Below are positions 1 through 9,279 of a stretch of 64,000 nucleotides of DNA, one piece after another. The stretch comes from Diphasiastrum complanatum (taxonomy: Eukaryota; Streptophyta; Lycopodiopsida; Lycopodiales; Lycopodiaceae): positions 43,114,223 through 43,178,222 of the forward strand of contig CM055095.1 of assembly GCA_029204225.1 (NCBI GenBank), written 5' to 3'. Each line of letters begins with the position of its first letter. The first letter of the stretch is position 1. Under the pieces are notes generated by a model. The model searched no databases and had not been told where the DNA came from. It saw nothing but the letters and a program-made list of their open reading frames with translations. The position numbers and the translations under genes were made by a program.

Positions 1-292
1 TCTTTAACTCCACCGAAAACTCTCTCTCTTTTTCTTTCTCAAACAACTTGCATACAAACTAACATTGTTGAATTAATACTTTCCATTGAATTTCCGTATA
101 TCCCAAACATGGGAGTAAAAGAGACACAAATTGTGCTAATAAACACACATGTTCAACTCAATAGTGTTGAAAAAAAAGTGCCAAAAGTATCAAAATGGGA
201 TTCATGCACACATACAATACTACCAAATTTGAAGCAAAATAGTTTCAAATATGTCAAATTTGAGCTCTCAAAATAAGGGAAGAACCAAAAGT
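1..292. other. Unassigned flank left of copia element A
   Basis: AT-rich sequence with a short CT-rich stretch near 20-40 and no convincing coding frame. It is the target DNA into which element A inserted; sequence continuity resumes at 6734. No gene, RNA or known repeat family is recognised here. Confidence 0.5.
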
Positions 293-297
293 CCCAA
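293..297. repeat. Target site duplication CCCAA (left copy, element A)
   Basis: The five bases CCCAA directly precede the TG of the 5' LTR and recur directly after the CA of the 3' LTR at 6729-6733. A 5-bp duplication is the usual product of copia integrase, so both ends of A belong to a single insertion event. Confidence 0.95.
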
Positions 298-374
298 TGT
301 GAAAATTGTCAACATTTCCTAGCTAGTTTGAGGCCTAAATTGGCTAAAATTGTAAATAGTTTTGGTTCTGGAGT

Positions 375-388
375 TTCACACGTGTGAA
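375..388. promoter_or_regulatory. 14-bp G-box palindrome in the LTR
   Basis: TTCACACGTGTGAA is a perfect 14-bp palindrome centred on CACGTG, the plant G-box bound by bHLH and bZIP factors. It is kept in both LTRs of A and B. The unrelated-looking LTRs of family C carry CACACGTGTG at 15462-15471. Function as an LTR enhancer is inferred, not shown. Confidence 0.55.
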
Positions 389-577
389 CCAGGCCACAAT
401 GTTTTTATTTACTATATTTTTTCAGTATGATGAAGTGTCAAACTTCATACCCTTCAAAATGAGACCATTTTGATGTATTTTGGTCATATAAGCCATTTTT
501 AGCTATTTTTCCTATATAGGGAATATCTAGGGTCAAGTACCTTCTAGAGAGAGGAGAGAGAGTCATCTTCCTCATCC

Positions 578-586
578 ATAAATAGT
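578..586 (+). promoter_or_regulatory. TATA-like candidate in 5' LTR (CATAAATAG)
   Basis: ATAAATAGTAGGGAAGTCGTGGAG here resembles the stretch following TATAAAAGGA in the family C LTRs, which also runs into TCGTGGAG. By that analogy it may be the TATA box of A. CTATATAGG at 512-519 is a competing candidate. Confidence 0.35.
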
Positions 587-952
587 AGGGAAGTCGTGGA
601 GAATAGGTTGGAGAAACCTTTTGTATGCTTCATTGAGATCAATAGATCATTGTCATTGTTTCTTCCTCCATTGAGAGCATTGTTGTGTGTATTGTCTTCA
701 AGCTATTGTGTATGATCTTAGGTGCTTTCCAAAAGTGGTAGGCTGATGTATTATGGACTGTATAATGCTATTTTGGGCCGCACTTGATGTTTATGGAAGT
801 TTCCATTTGTGATAAATGCTTTTTGATCAAGTTCTTTGCATTCTAGGTAGCATAGAATGTGTTGCCAATTCCTAGCTTATGTAGTTTGGAGTGCAAGCAT
901 TCAAGCCAATGATCTTGGAGTTTAGATCCACTTAGGATCTGTATTTTTCACA

Positions 953-964
953 TGGTATCAGAGC
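953..964 (+). other. Primer binding site, initiator tRNA-Met type
   Basis: TGGTATCAGAGC follows the last base of the 5' LTR without a gap. This is the standard plant copia PBS, complementary to the 3' end of initiator tRNA-Met, and primes minus-strand cDNA synthesis. Confidence 0.95.
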
Positions 965-2124
965 TGGTTGGCTTCTATTTACAGTAAGTATTCCATTTTT
1001 GGTGATATTTGGATGTTTGATCAAGTTCTAGCATGATTTTGCATTGCTTTGTTGATCAAATCTTACTAACCTTTGTTTTGTGAGTTGAACTTGTGGATCA
1101 AAAGCATATTTCAGGTCTATTGAAGATCAGAGGCTGAAAAGAAACTATTTTGGATCAGATCATAACACCTAATCATTTGTGATTGTGAGGCTTGTGCATA
1201 TTCAATACTAACAATGTTCTTTTCAATCCTATTGTTGACAATCTCCATTCTTGGATGAACACTCTCCTTAAGTGGATGAAACTTCTCCTTAAGTGGATGA
1301 CAAATGCTCTTTTGAGTGAGTTGTAATTCTCCTAAAGGCTGAGCAAAGCTCCCATTTGGATGAAAGATCCCCTTTTTTGGGTGAACATATTGTAAGCTCC
1401 ATTGTGAAGAGCATATTGTAAAGATTGTCATCAATTTTGGCATAATTTTTGGTGTACTTTGTTGAGCATGTAAGTAACTCTCCTTATGTAATTTGATTGG
1501 AGCATTTGCTGGAAGGTGTTAACCATTATGCAAGTGTGTTTTCAGGTTCTTAACAGGTTGAGGAACATTCTCATGTGAAGTGATCTTAGATCTACATCTA
1601 AACACCAAGATTTGACAAGATAGTGAAGCTAGTCTTGTGATTCACTAAGTGTGCTCATTCATTCACCTCTAAATCTTGTATTTATCACTTGCTGGAGTTT
1701 ATAAACTTTTAGAAGTGTGGTTTACATGTGGTTTTACAGGTTGAATCAATATCTTAGTGTGTTGATCATATGTTGATCAAGTTTGTTCATTACTAGGTAA
1801 TCTTGGCATCCTAGTTTTGGGTATTTTCTAAGAATGCAAGTAACTCTTCACACCATAACTTGATTTGGTCACTTGCTGGAAAGTTTGAGAGCTTAAGCAA
1901 GAGTGTGTTCAGGTTGGTTTGATTTTGTAATCCATTCTTAGTGTGTGCAAAGTGTTGCATGTGTTTCAATCTTCCTTTCTATGCTTGGAAACCATCTAGG
2001 TTCAAGATAGAAGTGTTTTAGGGTCCTAAATCTTCATAGATCTCTTTATCTATCATTTGTTGAGAGAAAAGTGAGTGCTAAGTGCTTTAGGACAGAACCT
2101 AAAAGTTGAAGAAACATTAGAATC
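965..2124 (+). other. 5' leader of element A with ~183-bp degenerate repeats
   Basis: The 1160-bp untranslated leader lies between PBS and gag ATG. It holds about three diverged units, each containing TTGCTGGA (at 1506, 1689 and 1873; spacings 183 and 184) followed 30-45 bp later by a TTCAGGTT-like or TACAGGTT motif. A 21-bp tandem (GGATGAA...CTCCTTAAGT) lies at about 1253-1294. Packaging, dimerisation or splicing roles are possible but untested. The same leader is present in element B at 61301-62460. Confidence 0.7.
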
Positions 2125-5100
2125 ATGGCTTCCAATGGTGGGATCATGCTAGAGTCTAGTGAAAGGTTGAGTTCATCAAACTACTCTACTTGGAAAGTGA
2201 GGATGGAGTCCTTACTTGAGTTGAATGAACTCATGGACATAGTTGCAGAAATTGAAGAGAGACCTCTCACACTTCAAGAGCAACAAAGGTTTGATAAGAA
2301 GGCCAAAAGGGCTCTTCATATCATTAAAATGAATGTTACAAATGAACTTCTCAAGGAAGTTGGAAAGTGTCAAAGTGCAAGTGAGGCATGGAATGCCTTA
2401 AAGAAGCTCTTTGAATCAAAGTCCACATCTAGGGTATTGACCCTAAGGAGACAAATATTTTCTAGTAGGCAAAGAGAGGGTGAAAGTGCTCATGCATTTA
2501 TCTTGAGAGTTAAGTCCCTAAGTGATGATTTAGCATGCATTGATGAGAACATAAAAGATGGTGAAATAGTCCAAGTTATGTTGAATGGTTTTCTAAATGA
2601 ACATGCTAACCTTGTGCAAAGTTTTGCCATTCAAAGAGTCTTGCCAAGTGTGGTTGACTTGCAAGAAATCTTATTGGCTGAAGAACATAGGTTGCAATCA
2701 AAGCTTGATGGTGCATCCTTGCAAGGTGGAGGTGAAGAGGCTTTCTTCACAAAAGGAAAATTCAAGGGCAAAGGTAAAGGCAAAGGGAAATGGTCCAAAG
2801 GTGGTAACTTTGATCATGATGATCACTCTTCCTCTTCCTCTTCTACTAAGAACAATAAGTCAAAGTTCAAGTGCTTTTATTGTGGGATAAAAGGTCATTT
2901 TGCAAATGAATGTTATAAGAAGAAAAGAGAGCAAAGAGAGAGGCAAGGAAATCTTACAATAGATGAGGAAGAACATAACACATGTGAATCACTTGTTATG
3001 ACTTCAAGTTTGTTAGCCAACATATATGATAATGATCCTTGGTGGATTGATAGTGGAGCCTCATCTCACATGACAAGACATAAGGAATACTTTACATCCT
3101 TATTGTCTTATGAGGGAGAAGGTAACATCATCTACACTGCAAATGATGGTCAATGTGACATCAAAGGCATAGGCACTATTCCTATTTCCCTTTCAACAAA
3201 TAGGAAAGCAAATCTTGAAAATGTTTTGTACATTCCTTCAATCACTAAGAATTTGCTTAGTGTAAGTCAAATGATTGACAAAGGACTTGATGTGGAGTTC
3301 ATTGGAGATGCATGTTTGATAAGTAAATGTGGATCCTTGATTGCTCAAGGTAGTAGGCATGGTAAACTTTTCAAGCTTGATGCATGTGTGATCTCTAATC
3401 ATGAAGGATGTATGGCTAGGGAGCAATTGACAAACCAAGAAGTTTGGCACAAGAGGTTGGGCCATCCCAACTTCAAATCTTTGGAGGTAATGGCAAAGAA
3501 AGAGCTTGTTCTTGGTCTCCCTAAAAGTCTTGTTGCAAACAATAGTGTTTGTGAACATTGTGTCTTGTCCAAATCTCATAGACTTGCTTATTCTAGATCT
3601 ACTTCTAGATCTAAAGAAGCTTTTCAACTTGTGCATTCTGATATTCATTCTTCTAGTACAACTAGCAATGGTGGGGCAAAGATGTATGCAACTTTCATTG
3701 ATGACTTTAGTAGGTATACTTGGATCTATCTTCTTAAAAGTAAGGATGAAGTGTTTGCTGCATTTGTCAAGTTCAAGAATGAAATGGAAAACCAATTCAA
3801 TACAAAGATCAAATGCTTAAGATCTGATAATGGAGGGGAATACACCTCAAATAGGTTCAAAGACTTTTGTATAGCACATGGGATTAAGAGGGAGATGTCT
3901 AGTCCTAGGACTCCACAACAGAATGGAGTGGCCGAGAGGAAGAATAGAACCCTTTGTGAATGTGCCAAGGCAATGAGACTACATGCTAATCTTGCTAAGT
4001 CTTTTTGGGGGGAAGCTTTAGCATGTGCTAACTATCTATGTAATAGATGGACAAGTGCTTCCTTGGATGGTAAAACTCCTCATGAGGTTCTTTATGGTAG
4101 AAGGCCGAGTGTCAAGCATTGTAGGATCTTTGGATGTACATGTTTTGTCAATATCACACTTGATGATAGAACTAAAGAAGATCCTTCATCAAAGAAGGGT
4201 GTGTTTGTTGGCTATAGTGAAGTAAGCAAGGCTTACAAAGTGTACATTCCTTCTACAAAGAAAGTTGTCATAAGTAGGGATGTCATCTTTCATGAAGAGA
4301 ATGTTTCCAATGTTGTTGATGTTGATGTTGATGTGCCTACTAATCATCATGATGTGCAAGATGTCTTGGATGAAGATGGAGATGCCACTCCAAAGCAAAC
4401 TTCAAGGAAGACTCAAAGGCAAAGGGCTAAGCCATCAAGGCTAACCTATGATGAAAAAGGAAAGCAAGTGGTGGACAACTCTAACTTTGCTTTTCTTACC
4501 TCTTTTGATGAACCAACTTGTGTAGGTGAAGCAATTCAAAAGAAGGAATGGATCCAAGCCATGGATCATGAGCATCAAGCACTCATCAAAAGCAACACAT
4601 GGAGGTTGGTAAAGCTTCCAAAGGACAAGAAGGCAATTGGTTGTAAGTGGATCTTCAAGATCAAGACAAATCAAGATGGATCAATCAACAAGTACAAGGC
4701 AAGGTTGGTGGCAAAGGGGTATGCTCAAGAATATGGTATTGACTATGATGAGACCTTTGCACCCGTGGCAAAGATGGTAACTATTCGAATCCTAATCTCT
4801 CTTGCAACTCTTTATGATTGGGATATGTGGCAAATGGATGTTACTAATGCCTTCTTGAATGGTGATCTTGAAGAAGATATTTACATGGAGCAACCCGAGG
4901 GCTATGTTTCACATGATGAGCCTAATCATGTGTGCTATCTCCAAAAGAGTTTGTATGGGCTAAAGCAAGCACCAAGGAGTTGGTATGCTAAGCTCAATTC
5001 CTTCTTACTTTCTCAAAACTTTGTTATGAGTGAGTATGATCATTCTCTCTACTTTAGATTGAATGAAAATGATATCACTTTACTTTTGATCTATGTTGAT

Positions 5101-6078
5101 GACATTATCTTAAGTGGTGGTAACAATCTAGATATAGATGAAATCAAGATGGCACTCAAAAGAGAGTTTGAAATTCAAGATCTTGGTAAACTTCATTATA
5201 TCTTAGGAATAGAGATTATTAGAACTTCTAAATCTACATTCATATGTCAAAAAAGGTATGTTAACTCTATTCTAAAAAGGTTTCATATGGAAGATTGTAA
5301 AGTTGTTTCTACTCCTATGGAATCAAATGTAAAGCTAACTACAAGAAGTAATGAAAGATCCTTCAAGGACATTACTCTCTATAGAAAGCTAATAGGATCT
5401 CTTATATGGTTAACCATCACAAGACCTGATCTAAGCTTTGTGGTTGGTAAACTAAGTCAATTTATGCAAGATCCTAGTGAGGCTCATTGGAAGCTAGGAA
5501 AGAGAGTACTTAGATACATCTCGGGATCTAGAGATTTTGGCATCTTGTATGGAGGTACTACACCTAACCTTTGTGGATTTTCAGATTCAGATTTTGCAGG
5601 TGATCAAATGGATAGGAAGTCAACAAGTGCCTTTGCAATCTATCTTGGAGATGGAGTGGTCTCATGGCTATCAAAGAAGCAACCAACTATCTCTCTATCT
5701 TCCACCGAAGCCGAGTACAAGGCATTAACAACATGCACCAAGGAGATTCTTTGGATCAAGAGGATGTTATTGGATCTTCACTTGCTGGAACCAGAGAAGA
5801 CTCCAATCATACTTTGTGATAACCTTTCAGCCCAAAGCTTGGCAAGCAATCCTGTTTTTCATGCAAGGAGCAAGCACATTGAGATTGCTCACCATTTTGT
5901 GAGAGATCAAGTCATTGCCAAAGAGGTGGAGCTTCAACATGTCTCTTCAAAGGAGTGTGTGGCTGATATCTTCACCAAACCATTGGGAAAGGACCTATAT
6001 TTAATGCATAGATCTAATCTTGGAATGTGCTCAAAGACTATGTTGAAACTAGCATCCAATGTTGAAGAGGGAGTGTGA
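2125..6078 (+). CDS. gag-pol: Copia Gag-Pol polyprotein (element A), intact
   Basis: The 1317-residue polyprotein makes capsid/nucleocapsid, protease, integrase and RT-RNase H for cytoplasmic virus-like particles. Order visible: Gag with SNYSTWKVRMESLL near residue 19; a Lys/Gly-rich basic linker near 207-227; CCHC knuckle CFYCGIKGHFANEC at 250-263; protease DSG at 309-311; integrase zinc finger H442, H447, C476, C479; integrase catalytic D506, D568, E604 with the D-x35-E spacing; RT D905 in WQMDV and YVDD at 990-993; RNase H SDSD near 1153-1156, STEAEY near 1193 and D1232. PR-IN-RT-RH order is diagnostic of Ty1/copia. The start is the first ATG after the leader and heads a conserved Gag N-terminus. 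The last residues (EEGV) are encoded by the polypurine tract, and the TGA lies inside the 3' LTR. No break was seen. Confidence 0.96.
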   Translation: MASNGGIMLESSERLSSSNYSTWKVRMESLLELNELMDIVAEIEERPLTLQEQQRFDKKAKRALHIIKMNVTNELLKEVGKCQSASEAWNALKKLFESKSTSRVLTLRRQIFSSRQREGESAHAFILRVKSLSDDLACIDENIKDGEIVQVMLNGFLNEHANLVQSFAIQRVLPSVVDLQEILLAEEHRLQSKLDGASLQGGGEEAFFTKGKFKGKGKGKGKWSKGGNFDHDDHSSSSSSTKNNKSKFKCFYCGIKGHFANECYKKKREQRERQGNLTIDEEEHNTCESLVMTSSLLANIYDNDPWWIDSGASSHMTRHKEYFTSLLSYEGEGNIIYTANDGQCDIKGIGTIPISLSTNRKANLENVLYIPSITKNLLSVSQMIDKGLDVEFIGDACLISKCGSLIAQGSRHGKLFKLDACVISNHEGCMAREQLTNQEVWHKRLGHPNFKSLEVMAKKELVLGLPKSLVANNSVCEHCVLSKSHRLAYSRSTSRSKEAFQLVHSDIHSSSTTSNGGAKMYATFIDDFSRYTWIYLLKSKDEVFAAFVKFKNEMENQFNTKIKCLRSDNGGEYTSNRFKDFCIAHGIKREMSSPRTPQQNGVAERKNRTLCECAKAMRLHANLAKSFWGEALACANYLCNRWTSASLDGKTPHEVLYGRRPSVKHCRIFGCTCFVNITLDDRTKEDPSSKKGVFVGYSEVSKAYKVYIPSTKKVVISRDVIFHEENVSNVVDVDVDVPTNHHDVQDVLDEDGDATPKQTSRKTQRQRAKPSRLTYDEKGKQVVDNSNFAFLTSFDEPTCVGEAIQKKEWIQAMDHEHQALIKSNTWRLVKLPKDKKAIGCKWIFKIKTNQDGSINKYKARLVAKGYAQEYGIDYDETFAPVAKMVTIRILISLATLYDWDMWQMDVTNAFLNGDLEEDIYMEQPEGYVSHDEPNHVCYLQKSLYGLKQAPRSWYAKLNSFLLSQNFVMSEYDHSLYFRLNENDITLLLIYVDDIILSGGNNLDIDEIKMALKREFEIQDLGKLHYILGIEIIRTSKSTFICQKRYVNSILKRFHMEDCKVVSTPMESNVKLTTRSNERSFKDITLYRKLIGSLIWLTITRPDLSFVVGKLSQFMQDPSEAHWKLGKRVLRYISGSRDFGILYGGTTPNLCGFSDSDFAGDQMDRKSTSAFAIYLGDGVVSWLSKKQPTISLSSTEAEYKALTTCTKEILWIKRMLLDLHLLEPEKTPIILCDNLSAQSLASNPVFHARSKHIEIAHHFVRDQVIAKEVELQHVSSKECVADIFTKPLGKDLYLMHRSNLGMCSKTMLKLASNVEEGV
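6064..6073 (+). other. Polypurine tract of element A
   Basis: GAAGAGGGAG abuts the TG of the 3' LTR. It is expected to prime plus-strand DNA synthesis. It also encodes the C-terminal residues of the polyprotein, so priming and coding overlap. Confidence 0.9.
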
Positions 6079-6728
6079 AAATTGTCAACATTTCCTAGCT
6101 AGTTTGAGGCCTAAATTGGCTAAAATTGTAAATAGTTTTGGTTCTGGAGTTTCACACGTGTGAACCAGGCCACAATGTTTTTATTTACTATATTTTTTCA
6201 GTATGATGAAGTGTCAAACTTCATACCCTTCAAAATGAGACCATTTTGATGTATTTTGGTCATATAAGCCATTTTTAGCTATTTTTCCTATATAGGGAAT
6301 ATCTAGGGTCAAGTACCTTCTAGAGAGAGGAGAGAGAGTCATCTTTCTCATCCATAAATAGTAGGGAAGTCGTGGAGAACAGGTTGGAGAAACCTTTTGT
6401 ATGCTTCATTGAGATCAATAGATCATTGTCATTGTTTCTTCCTCCATTGAGAGCATTGTTGTGTGTATTGTCTTCAAGCTATTGTGTATGATCTTAGGTG
6501 CTTTCCAAAAGTGGTAGGCTGATGTATTATGGACTGTATAATGCTATTTTGGGCCGCACTTGATGTTTATGGAAGTTTCCATTTGTGATAAATGCTTTTT
6601 GATCAAGTTCTTTGCATTCTAGGTAGCATAGAATGTGTTGCCAATTCCTAGCTTATGTAGTTTGGAGTGCAAGCATTCAAGCCAATGATCTTGGAGTTTA
6701 GATCCACTTAGGATCTGTATTTTTCACA
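6074..6728 (+). repeat. 3' LTR of element A
   Basis: 655 bp, TGTGAAAA...TTTCACA, matching the 5' LTR at all but two positions by eye. The pol stop codon TGA (6076-6078) is built from its first bases. Confidence 0.97.
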
Positions 6729-6733
6729 CCCAA
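6729..6733. repeat. Target site duplication CCCAA (right copy, element A)
   Basis: Direct repeat of 293-297 immediately after the 3' LTR. Confidence 0.95.
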
Positions 6734-6966
6734 TATGTACTTTCAATATGTTCAGCCATAGTACCCAAGAACTCACCAGGTCGATGTGTAAGTAAATATC
6801 AATAGTTTCTACTGATTGATTAAGACTTCTAAAACCAATTATTGCTAAAGTAGGGCCAATCAGTTTTAAACTAAAGACTGTCTATCATACCAAAATTGAA
6901 GAATAGAGAACCAAAACTGGTACTCTGAAACATGAAATGACTCAAAAGCATGTTATAAGTATAAAT

Positions 6967-7336
6967 CTAGGATTCTCCAGAGTAACAAATACCATTGTTG
7001 GGATACTCCAAGAGTACCAAAGCAATCAGCACCAAAAGAAACTTACTCTTTCCAAGCCCCTTGTGAGTCCAAGCCTTGGCCTCCTTGGGGATCTTCTTGC
7101 TACACCCTAGTTTCAAACAAAAGTCTTTGGTGCTTATGGTCACAGCAAAACATAACAGATGGTAAGAATGCCTGCAGGTAAATATGAATGATCCGAGAAG
7201 AAAGGTGGAGTCTAAAGACTCGTCGCATGCAACGCAAAATCCAAGGGCGTGGATAGTCTGCCCCACCCACCACTTGGGTTCTCAGGAACAAAGTGAATTT
7301 GTGCCCCTGGCTGATTCTCTCTTGCATGAGGTTCAC
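6967..7336 (-). pseudogene. Cys/His-rich fragment, unrecognised
   Basis: On the - strand a reading frame gives a stretch with CVACDES, then CRHSYHLLC, then CLKLGCSKKIPKEAKAW. The spacing of Cys and His pairs looks like a RING/PHD-like zinc-binding fold, but I cannot name the family. The frame is disrupted upstream (a stop before PKWWVGQ). Together with the coiled-coil piece at 7885-8128 and the pieces at 8507-9504 it may be the 3' end of one decayed gene read right to left. Confidence 0.3.
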
Positions 7337-7399
7337 AAAATCAGTGTGCCCTTGAGCATCCTACCAATCCGACTCTAGCTTTTTGTATTCTCTCTGCAA

Positions 7400-7860
7400 T
7401 GAAAATTCGAATTATTACAAAATAGCACCAAACAATAAACAGCAGTATCAAACAATAGCCAACATTGTATATACTATACAATAGTCTCAAAACTATCAAG
7501 CATTTTCAAAAAACTACCAAGCAAAGCATAAAACTGCCAAACAGTACTAAAAAACGAATCCAGAAGTACCAAACAGGACTTTAAAAGTACCAAAAATTGC
7601 ATAGAAAATGTTGAACAATATTAAAAAGCGAATCCAGAAGTACAAAAGTACCAAAAACACCGTAAAAGTATAAATCTAGGATACCAAAAACAACACACCA
7701 TAAAAGTTCCAAAAATACCATAAAAGTATAATCCAAAAGTATCAAAAGTACCAAAAACACTATAAAAGTACCAAAAAAACAACATAAAAATTATTACAAG
7801 CTCCAAAGATTTCATTATAATGACCACAACGCGTTCATAAACTTCAAAAAAACGAAACCT
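7400..7860. repeat. Degenerate AAAAGTACCAAAAA repeat
   Basis: Many imperfect copies of a unit like AAAAGTACCAAAAAT or ATCAAACAATA occur on the + strand, strongly depleted in G. Unit length is irregular (about 15-40 bp). No coding support; low-complexity or minisatellite-like DNA. Confidence 0.6.
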
Positions 7861-7884
7861 ACCAAACAGAAAAAAGGAAGACTA

Positions 7885-8128
7885 CCAAAAAATTTACTTC
7901 CTCCTTTGCAACCTCCCTTCCAAGGGACTGGGCATCTGTTTGCACTTCAACTTTTTTTAGCATGCGCCTGATCAAAATGAGCTCATCATCCACTTCTTTT
8001 ATCTCCTCTTCGATTGGGAGGAGTCCATGTCTACAACTCAACCAGGCGCTTCTCCTGCTCATGAATCTTGTCCTTGATTACTTGGACGACTGTGTTTTCA
8101 CCCTGCATGACCATCAATTTTTCCTTTT
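7885..8128 (-). pseudogene. Coiled-coil coding remnant (downstream of MITE)
   Basis: Read on the - strand, one frame gives a charged segment ending KIHEQEKRLVEL and an adjacent frame continues with EEEIKEVDDELILIRRMLKK, which looks like a coiled coil; one frameshift separates them. If the MITE at 8129-8506 is removed, the frame upstream of it reads on smoothly, so this is probably the continuation of the 8507-9504 remnant. Family not recognised. Confidence 0.35.
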
Positions 8129-8506
8129 CATTAGAGGAGTTTTGAGTTCCAAAAAGACCCTTTAAGAATTTGTGCAAGATGCCTTTTTTATTATTAAAAT
8201 ATTATAACACTAATACGTTTGACTTGCCATAACTTTTTAATCGTAGCTCAAAAGTATGTCATCTAACATATCATTGGAAAGCCCTTGTCAAGCAATTTCC
8301 AATGCACCAAACTGCGCTAAATTTGGACTTATCACTAAAAAGCTATGCCATTTTTAGTATGGAATCAAAATGTGGACTCAAAAAGTTACGTTACATAGAT
8401 TTCAAATTTGAGTGTTTTGATTGGTCCATGTGTAAGAAAAAGTTAAGAAAAAATATAAAAGGAATCTTTACAAAGGGTCTTTTTTGGATTTAGAACTTCT
8501 CTAATG
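8129..8506. mobile_element. 378-bp MITE with CATTAGAG terminal inverted repeats
   Basis: The left end reads CATTAGAGGAGTTTTGAG then TTCCAAAAAGACCCTTT; the right end read backwards gives CATTAGAGAAGTTCTAAA then TCCAAAAAAGACCCTTTG. About 35-40 bp pair imperfectly. The interior is AT-rich and non-coding. It sits in a - strand coding remnant. The immediate flanks (CCTTTT left, TCTTCT right) show no clear target duplication. The ends match those of the larger element at 40597-41791. Confidence 0.75.
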
Positions 8507-9135
8507 TCTTCTGAATGTTGTCCTTGCAAGCATCCACTCTGATCTTTCTGTGACTCTCTCACTCATCGCCTCCACCTCAGGCATATATCCTAGAGGGGAC
8601 AGAGTAGCATGGGACACACTATCCTCACCTCCGAACTTGTTGGAGTGCTCTCTCTTGCCTCCAACTCCTGGTTGCCCACTCTGAGGGGGCCCATTAGCCC
8701 TGCTCCAATTTTCCAGTTTTTTCAGTAGGCCATCCTTCTTGCTGCTACACATTGCAATCAAATTCTCACCAAATCTCACCCATGCTATCTTGTGATAGGT
8801 AGGGTCCAATTTGGTGGCCTTGCAGCGCTCAAAGGCATAGCATTTGGCGAATCTGATTGTGATTTCACCGCAGGATGGAGGAGCCTAATACACCTTGTGG
8901 AAGAGCAGACGACAGTCATCCACAAATTGTCGATGTAGCTGGTTAAGATATATCTTAACATTTTTTCTATATCCCAGTCTGAAGACCATTAGCCACTAAC
9001 TGTCTAGCAAATCAGTGTCTAGCAGGTCTTTTGCCAGTTTGCCCTCTAGGCTCAAGTCATACTCTTCATGAAGTTCCTCGGCTGAGCAGTAGAACTTCCA
9101 TAGGATCGGGTACTCATCCTTTATGTTTTTTCTTG
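8507..9135 (-). pseudogene. Decayed coding sequence, unrecognised
   Basis: The - strand reads DEYPILWKFYCSAEELHEE, then two amber codons, then YAFERCKATKLDPTYHKIAW and a Gly/Pro/Ser-rich segment up to the MITE at 8506. The amino-acid composition and long near-open frame suggest a former protein exon; two in-frame TAG codons and a frameshift near 8530 indicate decay. A plausible splice acceptor lies near 9135. I do not recognise the family; a transposon-encoded accessory protein is possible. Confidence 0.35.
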
Positions 9136-9279
9136 CAAAATAGAGTGTTAATTATAACACACACTGTTCACTGTAAATCCTCACAAAAACCATAAGCAAC
9201 TAATTACTACCATAATACTAAAAGTGCTAAAAGTAATGAAATTCATTACAGACAGAATCCTACAATGTAATTTACCCTT

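Larger units (their letters stand above)
298..952 (+). repeat. 5' LTR of element A
   Basis: 655 bp, starting TGTGAAAATTG and ending TTTTTCACA, so it has the canonical TG...CA ends. It contains the palindrome at 375-388, a TATA-like candidate near 578-586 and GA-rich tracts near 545-562. It is expected to carry promoter and polyadenylation functions. It differs from the 3' LTR at two positions, both in the region about 570-610. Confidence 0.97.
298..6728 (+). mobile_element. Element A: complete Ty1/copia LTR retrotransposon
   Basis: This is a 6431-bp element with, in order: 5' LTR 298-952, initiator-Met-type PBS 953-964, long leader, single gag-pol ORF 2125-6078, polypurine tract 6064-6073, 3' LTR 6074-6728, and a 5-bp TSD on both sides. 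Both LTRs are 655 bp and differ at two positions by eye (C/T and T/C, about 280 and 310 bp into the LTR), so insertion was recent. The ORF is uninterrupted and all catalytic motifs are visible, so the element may be autonomous. A second copy (B) lies on the - strand at 56698-63127 with a different TSD, so it is an independent insertion rather than an inverted duplication of this locus. Confidence 0.97.

Noticed and set aside
1117-1443. 108-codon antisense frame in the leader of A, also present on the + strand in B (61982-62308)
   Set aside because: Present in both only because the copies are nearly identical; the HPLKE repeats come from a 21-bp DNA tandem, and no domain is recognised.
3238-3795. 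Long antisense frames within gag-pol (mirrored at 59630-60187)
   Set aside because: Shadow of the real coding strand; conserved only because the sense protein is.
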